From NCBI GenBank assembly GCA_034716415.1, contig JAYEJB010000023.1:1-16057 (forward strand): a stretch of 16,057 nt of DNA. The letters are read 5' to 3'. The position numbers were made by a program, and so were the translations under genes. Below, in pieces: positions 11,886 through 16,057 of the stretch. Source of the DNA: JAYEJB01 sp034716415. GTDB lineage: Bacteria; Patescibacteriota; Patescibacteriia; SG8-24. The stretch's first letter is position 1, and each line of letters starts with the position of its first letter. The notes below the pieces were generated by a model. That model saw only the letters and a list, made by a program, of their open reading frames with translations, was not told the origin of the DNA and ran no database searches.

Positions 11886-12952
11886 TAGTTCTTAAATTTA
11901 GTCACACCCATATAGAGCACGTTCGAATTCGCGCTGTCAACCAGGAGCGCGGTCGCGGTACGGGTCGTCGGGAGCGCCTTGGGGATCCAGTTCACTCCGC
12001 CGTTCGGTGAGCGATAGAACGTGGTCGCCGTTCCATAGTAGATACTGTTGATGTCTTTCGGGTCGACTGCGACGGTGTAAACGAGCGCTGATTTGGGTGG
12101 GGTCAGCAATTCGATCGATTCCCAGGTGTCACCGTTGTCCGTCGAGCGGATAAGACCGTATTTACTGGCATGGATTAGTACGGCCGGGTCAGAGATACCG
12201 ACCACCATATCCACGAAATCCCTGGCAGAGCCGAATTCGCGGTAATTTTCGCTTAAATCCTCCCAATTCTCACCGCTGTCCTCGGTCCTCCAGACTCCGC
12301 TCTTCTGCGTTCCGACAAACACGCGCCGACTATCGTCGACCGACATCATCATCTTCATGATGGGGCTCTTCAGGGTCTGCATGCTGGTCCAGGATTTGCC
12401 GGCGTCCATACTCTTGATGACGTCCCCGCCGTCCGTGGCGGTCCAGATGATACTGCTGTTGAAGTGGTCGATGATGACCGCGGTCGTCTGCCGCTCCGAT
12501 CGCGAGTCTAAGTAGGTCACGTCCCAGGTGCGTGAGCAGTCAGTCGTCTTCAGAAGTGTATTGCCGGACGTGGCGTAGACGGTGCATTTGTCTTTCGGGT
12601 CGATGGCGACTGACGCGACTCTGCCGCGTGACAGTTGTGAGGGCTGAGACCAAGACTCACCGCCGTCATAGGTGTAGAACATGCCATGTTCGGTCGTACC
12701 GGCGTAGAGCGCGTTCAGGTCCTGCGGGTCTTGCGCCAGAAACACGACATCGACTCCGCCGATGTGACGCGCTTCCTGGCCGACCGTCGGGATGGCGATC
12801 TTCTGCGTCCAGATTTCACCCTTATCCGAGGTCTTGAAGACGCCGCCGTCGTTTCCGCTGGGCGCTGAACCGTCGGTCTGGAAAGAGACGCAACCGACAC
12901 CGAACAAAAGAAGGCCGCCAATGACGATTGCTAGAGTATGTTTTGCTTTCAT
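11885..12952 (-). CDS. BNR/Asp-box repeat lipoprotein
   Basis: The 355-residue protein starts with a lipoprotein signal (KAKHTLAIVIGGLLLFGVGC) with the lipidated Cys at 21, followed by a polar linker. The rest is a beta-propeller with seven Asp-box motifs (S/T-x-D-x-G-x-x-W) at about 42-48, 95-101, 137-143, 182-188, 224-230, 271-277 and 316-322. It resembles sortilin/VPS10-type and Ycf48-like propellers, with recurring VDPKD and YxGT units. Such proteins lie on the outer face of the membrane and bind proteins or glycans; a sialidase active site is not visible. No Shine-Dalgarno sequence precedes the ATG. The ligand is unknown. Confidence 0.9.
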   Translation of the reverse strand: MKAKHTLAIVIGGLLLFGVGCVSFQTDGSAPSGNDGGVFKTSDKGEIWTQKIAIPTVGQEARHIGGVDVVFLAQDPQDLNALYAGTTEHGMFYTYDGGESWSQPSQLSRGRVASVAIDPKDKCTVYATSGNTLLKTTDCSRTWDVTYLDSRSERQTTAVIIDHFNSSIIWTATDGGDVIKSMDAGKSWTSMQTLKSPIMKMMMSVDDSRRVFVGTQKSGVWRTEDSGENWEDLSENYREFGSARDFVDMVVGISDPAVLIHASKYGLIRSTDNGDTWESIELLTPPKSALVYTVAVDPKDINSIYYGTATTFYRSPNGGVNWIPKALPTTRTATALLVDSANSNVLYMGVTKFKN

Positions 12953-13286
12953 ATGAAAATTTCGCTAATAAACGCTACCCTAAAGGATAACATGAGAGCG
13001 GGAAAAGCGGGAGAAGGAGCAAGAGCGGGAGAAGGATTCTTCTGCTCCTTTCTATAACGCTAACACGAAACTCTGCACTTTTTTCGCGTTCAACGGAATG
13101 CTATCTTATGCACAGTTTGGGGCAAAACACAGACAGTCTGTTTCCCGCAGGAAACAGGCTGCCTGTTTTTGCCCCAAACTGTGCATAAGACATCTACTGT
13201 CTACTCCAACATGATTGATATTCGAGCGAGATGTGGGAAGCGAGATGCCCCAGGAAAGAACCTCCCACCTCGAGCCTCCCTCTCAC
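12953..13286. other. gene-free spacer between holB and the lipoprotein gene
   Basis: It contains AGCGGGA-type purine-rich repeats (about 12994-13035) and MITE-like copy B (13100-13200). Past that, an imperfect GTGGGA/TCCCAC stem (about 13233-13268) lies after the holB stop without a T-run. No gene is supported. Confidence 0.6.
13100..13200. repeat. MITE-like element, copy B
   Basis: Left arm CTTATGCACAGTTTGGGGC (from 13105) and right arm GCCCCAAACTGTGCATAAG are perfect complements, and inner parts (ACAGACAGTCTGTTT / GAAACAGGCTGCCTGT) extend the stem. The last 50 bp are identical to 8711-8760, and the similarity continues past the inverted repeat into a TACTCC motif. Confidence 0.9.
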
Positions 13287-14279
13287 TCATAGTGCCAGCA
13301 CAAAACTCTGCAAGACTGTTCTCGGGCCCACGTTCTCCTTAAGCCTGCGGCGAGCCATATAGAGCTCGGCCACAGCGCCTTTCAGGTCCCGGGATTCGTC
13401 GTTGGCGATGCCACGAATGGACACCTCCACATCCTTATGGATGATACTGTCCGGATTGCCGTGTCTGACCAACATGGCGTCGCGTAGAATCTCGGCCGCG
13501 AGGTCCAGGAACTCATGCGCTCGCATGCCAGCCTCCTGGAAGGAATGCTTCTTAGGCAGGAACTTCTCGATGGTCTGCCAGCGTTCGGCGACATCGGCAT
13601 CGGCCATCCGTAATATCTCGGCGCGCATCTCCTTCATCTTGATGAGCACGCCGGCTTCTTCGGCGTATCTGATAGCCTGGCCCGGACAGCCGTCGGCGAG
13701 CCGGGCGATGGTCCCGGCCTGATCGGCGTCTATACCACGCGCCACGAGCGCGTCTTTGATCTCCGTGGTCAGCACGCGCGCCAACGGCAGGATCTGACAG
13801 CGCGACATGATGGTCGGCATGACCGAATCCGCGTCAGGCACGGTGAGTATGATGAGCGTCTTATCCTGCGGCTCTTCCAAAGTCTTCAGAAGCGCGTTCG
13901 AGGCCTCACGATTCATGTGTTGAGCACCATCGATGATGCAGATTTTCCAACCCCCCAAAAGCGCCCGACGGGAGAGCTTACTACGGATATCATGGACCTG
14001 ATCGAGCGCGATGATAGCCCTGACCTTGCCGCTCTTCGGGTCAAGTCCCCGCTTGACATGGATGTAATCCGGGTGGGTGTCGAGGGTGACATTCTCGGTC
14101 AGGAGGTGTCGGGCGAAATGTTTGGCCAGAGTGACCTTGCCAACGCTCTCCGGGCCGGTCAGGAGATAGGCATGGGCCATCCGCCCACTTTCAAAAGACC
14201 GCTCAAGTAAGCCAAAAATCGACCCATGGCCGATAAGCTTATCCTTTTGCGGTCGTTTGCGGAAGTCCTTTCTCTCCAT
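13287..14279 (-). CDS. holB: DNA polymerase III delta' subunit
   Basis: It is a clamp-loader subunit that helps load the sliding clamp. The 330-residue protein has the AAA+ fold: HAYLLTGPESVGK at 36-48, a Walker B position IIDGAQHM at 115-122, and the LLKTLEEP / SRC sensor segment at 130-161 (MSRCQILPL). The P-loop has Val in place of the Thr/Ser after GK and Walker B lacks the DE pair, so it should not hydrolyse ATP, as expected of delta'. The usual CxxCxxC zinc module between the P-loop helix and HPDY is missing (HLLTENVTLDTHPDY). The C-terminal helical collar (about 215-330) is present. It could be called a DnaX-like protein, but DnaX would keep the ATPase residues. The -10 box is 8 nt from the ATG and there is no Shine-Dalgarno sequence. 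Confidence 0.9.
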   Translation of the reverse strand: MERKDFRKRPQKDKLIGHGSIFGLLERSFESGRMAHAYLLTGPESVGKVTLAKHFARHLLTENVTLDTHPDYIHVKRGLDPKSGKVRAIIALDQVHDIRSKLSRRALLGGWKICIIDGAQHMNREASNALLKTLEEPQDKTLIILTVPDADSVMPTIMSRCQILPLARVLTTEIKDALVARGIDADQAGTIARLADGCPGQAIRYAEEAGVLIKMKEMRAEILRMADADVAERWQTIEKFLPKKHSFQEAGMRAHEFLDLAAEILRDAMLVRHGNPDSIIHKDVEVSIRGIANDESRDLKGAVAELYMARRRLKENVGPRTVLQSFVLAL

Positions 14280-14287
14280 ACGCGAAT

Positions 14288-14316
14288 ACTATAGCCCATC
14301 GGCCTGATTTGGTTAA
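14288..14316 (-). promoter_or_regulatory. holB promoter
   Basis: The minus strand has TTAACC (14311-14316), 17 nt, then TATAGT (14288-14293). The start would be within about 2 nt of the holB ATG, suggesting a leaderless mRNA. Confidence 0.45.
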
Positions 14317-14350
14317 GCCCGTACTATCCCCAATATTCTGTCAGATAATC

Positions 14351-14379
14351 TTGACAAAACCTCCTGGATATGCTAAATT
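14351..14379 (+). promoter_or_regulatory. promoter of the 372-aa gene
   Basis: A perfect TTGACA (14351-14356), 17-nt spacer ending TATGC, and TAAATT (14374-14379) give an extended -10 promoter. The leader of about 90 nt includes a TGCC/GGCA hairpin and ends in the Shine-Dalgarno sequence. Confidence 0.8.
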
Positions 14380-14476
14380 AACATGTTGCCAATTTCGGCA
14401 CAGAAAGGACATTTTATAGAGAAAAAATACGCCCCCTAGCGCCCCCAAACCGACAACCCCCACCGAAGGAGAGGCC

Positions 14477-15595
14477 ATGCCGCCTCACAAGACGAGATCG
14501 ATGAACGAGGAAGAGCGCGTTCTGAAGAGAAAGGTTCTTTCCCTGAACGGCTGGAACGTATTCGGACACTTCCGAGAGACCGCCGAGCATGGCGAGTTGA
14601 CCGGCGGCCGGGTCGCGTTCCATGGAACGCGCACAGCCTTCGACGACGAAGGTTGCCCAGTCACACTCCGAGGCATCGGCCCTGTCCTGAAGTGGATGGG
14701 ATGCGATGACGATGAGAACGGCGATAGCGCCGGCTGCTCGGCCGAGTTCTACGGAACACGCAACGGCCGCCGTGTGGCACTCCCGGCGCTCAGCCAGCGA
14801 GGCCGCGCTCAGGCACTCGACACCGAGAATGCGATGCTTTCCGGCATCGGCCTCGATTCAGTCGGGGTGCTCCGGCGCTTCCTGCTCTCGAGCAAGGCCG
14901 GCCTCCTCTCCAGAGACGACCAACAGTACTGCTGGGACGTTCTCCGGGAGTGCGAGGCGTGCAAGTCCACCGACGAGGCGGACGAGCGCATCGAGAGCCT
15001 GTTCCGCGACATCAAGCGAAATCTCGCCGGGCGCAAGAACAGCGACGCGAACCGCGACGCGAACCGGTTCCGCGAGGAGCTGAGGACGCTCACGGATCAC
15101 CCCAAGTTCAACCGCCTGCACCCCGAGGTGCAGGACTGGACCTGGGCGATCATGCGACGGTTCGGCTACGACGGCTGGGCCAACGATGCGCGCTCTCAGC
15201 TCAAGAAGGTCCGGGACATCCTGAGCCGTCTCGAGCACCAGGCTCGCAAGCCTCGCCGCAAGGCCAGACCCGCATCCAAGTCCGGCGCTCGCAAGAGCAA
15301 GGGCAACAAGGCTCCGGCGAAGGTCAATGGCCGCAAGATCAACGACAAGCCCGTCAACGGCCAGAAGGCCAAAGGCGGACGCCGCCCGCGCTTCCACACC
15401 ATCGAACTCGTCGAGGGAAAAAATCCCAAGACGGGCCAGGTGGAGTACCAGGCGCGGACCGGTCGCGGTGTGCTGTTCGTCCTCCGTCGGAACAGCACCT
15501 TCGTTCCTACAAAGGGCGAGCAGGTGCGGATCCGTGAGGACGGAGTCATCGCCCGAACACGGCGAGGACTCATCATCGCGGTTGTGCCGGCCTAG
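14477..15595 (+). CDS. protein of unknown function with Lys/Ala/Pro-rich linker, 372 aa
   Basis: I do not recognise this protein. Residues 1-110 form a mixed segment with five cysteines in the first 165 residues (C60, C76, C87, C152, C159) and a FHGTRTAF / FYGTRNGRR pair (48-55 and 91-99) that may be an internal repeat. Residues 115-255 look helical, with a DANRDANRFREE stretch. Residues 256-305 are a basic, low-complexity linker rich in Lys, Arg, Ala, Pro and Asn, of the kind seen in DNA- or RNA-binding tails. Residues 306-372 are beta-rich and could be a small barrel. It has a Shine-Dalgarno sequence (AAGGAGAGG, ~5 nt), its own promoter and a strong terminator. It is the only complete plus-strand gene and is visibly richer in C/G at third codon positions than its neighbours, which may reflect strong expression or transfer. 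Confidence 0.8.
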   Translation: MPPHKTRSMNEEERVLKRKVLSLNGWNVFGHFRETAEHGELTGGRVAFHGTRTAFDDEGCPVTLRGIGPVLKWMGCDDDENGDSAGCSAEFYGTRNGRRVALPALSQRGRAQALDTENAMLSGIGLDSVGVLRRFLLSSKAGLLSRDDQQYCWDVLRECEACKSTDEADERIESLFRDIKRNLAGRKNSDANRDANRFREELRTLTDHPKFNRLHPEVQDWTWAIMRRFGYDGWANDARSQLKKVRDILSRLEHQARKPRRKARPASKSGARKSKGNKAPAKVNGRKINDKPVNGQKAKGGRRPRFHTIELVEGKNPKTGQVEYQARTGRGVLFVLRRNSTFVPTKGEQVRIREDGVIARTRRGLIIAVVPA

Positions 15596-15660
15596 AGCCT
15601 AGCGCGACGCACGGGATCGGCCGAGCAGGGCCACCCACACGGCGAAAACGCCACTTACTA

Positions 15661-15701
15661 CACCCCCGAAACCATTCTTGGTTCGGGGGTGAAGTTTTTT
15701 T
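15661..15701 (+). terminator. Rho-independent terminator of the 372-aa gene
   Basis: CACCCCCGAA (15661-15670) pairs with TTCGGGGGTG (15682-15691), the stem continuing with ACCA/TGGT and one bulge, followed by AAG and seven T residues. Confidence 0.95.
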
Positions 15702-15706
15702 CTTTT

Positions 15707-15805
15707 GTCATTGCGAGGGAGGCCGCAGCCGACCGCGGCAATCCCGTGACTTTAGCTTAAGCCGACGGGATTGCCGCGGTCGGCTGCGTCCTCCCTCGCA
15801 ATGAC
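15707..15805. repeat. 41-bp REP-like inverted repeat
   Basis: Arms at 15707-15747 and 15765-15805 match at 40 of 41 positions around a 17-nt centre. They begin GTCATTGCGAGGGAGG and contain CCGACCGCGGCAATCCCGT. The GTCATTGCGAGG...GCAATCCCGT type is a repeat I recall from many unrelated bacterial genomes. Confidence 0.95.
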
Positions 15806-15830
15806 AATGAAGTAAAAAATTATCACCCTT

Positions 15831-15934
15831 CACCCCGTTAGAAGTCCTCGCCATGAGCGCGCCGATGCGGGGCTAGGCAACATCGTACCGAGCCCTGTCG
15901 GGTACTTTCTATGGAGAACATCTCTAACAGGGTG
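15831..15934. repeat. GTTAGAAGT inverted-repeat element, copy 3
   Basis: CACCCCGTTAGAAGTCCTCG at the left and ATCTCTAACAGGGTG at the right are inverted ends. The left half carries GCCATGAGCGCGCCGATGCG, like copy 2, and the right half is diverged. No tRNA is adjacent, unlike copies 1 and 2. Confidence 0.75.
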
Positions 15935-16002
15935 TCATAGGGAAGTAGTAATCTCCGCTTTACGGGAAGTAGAATCTTCCGCCTCTGCTAGTCTGTGGGG
16001 GT
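15935..16002. other. upstream region of the 3'-end partial gene
   Basis: It contains two GGGAAGTAG-type repeats (about 15941 and 15964) and a GGAAG/CTTCC hairpin. A possible extended -10 (TGCTAGTCT, near 15987-15995) has no good -35. GTGGGGGT directly before the ATG at 16003 may act as a weak ribosome site. Confidence 0.35.
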
Positions 16003-16057
16003 ATGAAAGATTTACTACCAATGACGCTCAAACAACTCGGCAGGCTCGATATAATCA
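16003..16057 (+). CDS. start of an unidentified gene, cut by the window end
   Basis: An open frame begins at ATG 16003 and reads MKDLLPMTLKQLGRLDII to the window edge. Eighteen residues are too few to assign a family. It follows repeats and shares the plus-strand direction of the 372-aa gene, but a terminator separates them. Confidence 0.4.
   Translation, partial: MKDLLPMTLKQLGRLDII

Noticed and set aside
11652..11888. 78-aa plus-strand frame between frr and the lipoprotein gene
   Set aside because: It crosses direct repeats and a hairpin, has no ribosome site and no recognisable domain.
14858..15397. 179-aa minus-strand frame antisense to the 372-aa gene
   Set aside because: It is Leu/Ala/Val/Arg-rich and low in complexity, as expected for the complement of a GC-rich gene, with no ribosome site. 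The plus-strand gene has promoter, Shine-Dalgarno sequence and terminator.

Overview
The window is a bacterial chromosome segment with about 53% GC by eye and the standard genetic code (TGA is used as a stop, for example by holB). It looks like a member of the Candidate Phyla Radiation (Patescibacteria). Reasons are a membrane-anchored TPR protein of the type I recall from CPR genomes, a stand-alone GIY-YIG nuclease, a delta' subunit without its zinc finger, a BNR-repeat lipoprotein, and core genes that stand alone in GC-rich repeat-filled spacers. The assignment is inference; no rRNA is present. A Uhrbacteria-like lineage is a guess only.

Layout. Almost everything reads on the minus strand. 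Positions 1-333 are gene-free and start with a perfect 14-bp palindrome. Next come an isoprenoid-synthase-fold protein with altered catalytic motifs (334-1392) and a small unknown protein (1431-1754). Positions 1876-3590 hold a translation cluster, in minus-strand order tRNA-Thr(GGT), GIY-YIG nuclease, tRNA-Tyr, tRNA-Thr(TGT), rpmG (L33, too short for ordinary ORF calling) and tRNA-Trp. This is the classical Thr-Tyr-Thr-tuf-Trp-secE-nusG neighbourhood without tuf, secE or nusG. Then come a TPR protein, tpiA and an M16 peptidase (3680-6715), probably co-transcribed, and glyS (7198-8592). The accessory part (8593-14279) has two unknown small proteins, frr, a BNR/Asp-box lipoprotein and holB. The only complete plus-strand gene is a 372-aa unknown (14477-15595) with a canonical promoter and terminator. 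A further plus-strand ORF starts at 16003 and leaves the window.

The gaps between genes are unusually structured. Two spacers (about 1999-2352 and 6733-7178) carry a modular array of a ~60-nt GC-rich module and a ~55-nt hairpin. Three copies of a ~100-bp inverted-repeat element occur, two of them abutting tRNA 3' ends. A pair of MITE-like elements sits about 4.4 kb apart. There are also a perfect 37-bp inverted repeat, a 41-bp REP-like inverted repeat, and a ~540-nt leader before an acidic protein that contains two diverged copies of one segment.

Function. The recognisable genes serve translation (tRNAs, L33, GlyRS, RRF), glycolysis (TPI), replication (delta'), and proteolysis or the cell envelope (M16, TPR, BNR lipoprotein). 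I see no defence island, CRISPR array, integrase or transposase. The best candidates for new biology are the non-canonical isoprenoid-synthase protein, the tRNA-abutting inverted repeats with the overlapping GIY-YIG gene, the duplicated leader segment, and the orphan 372-aa protein.
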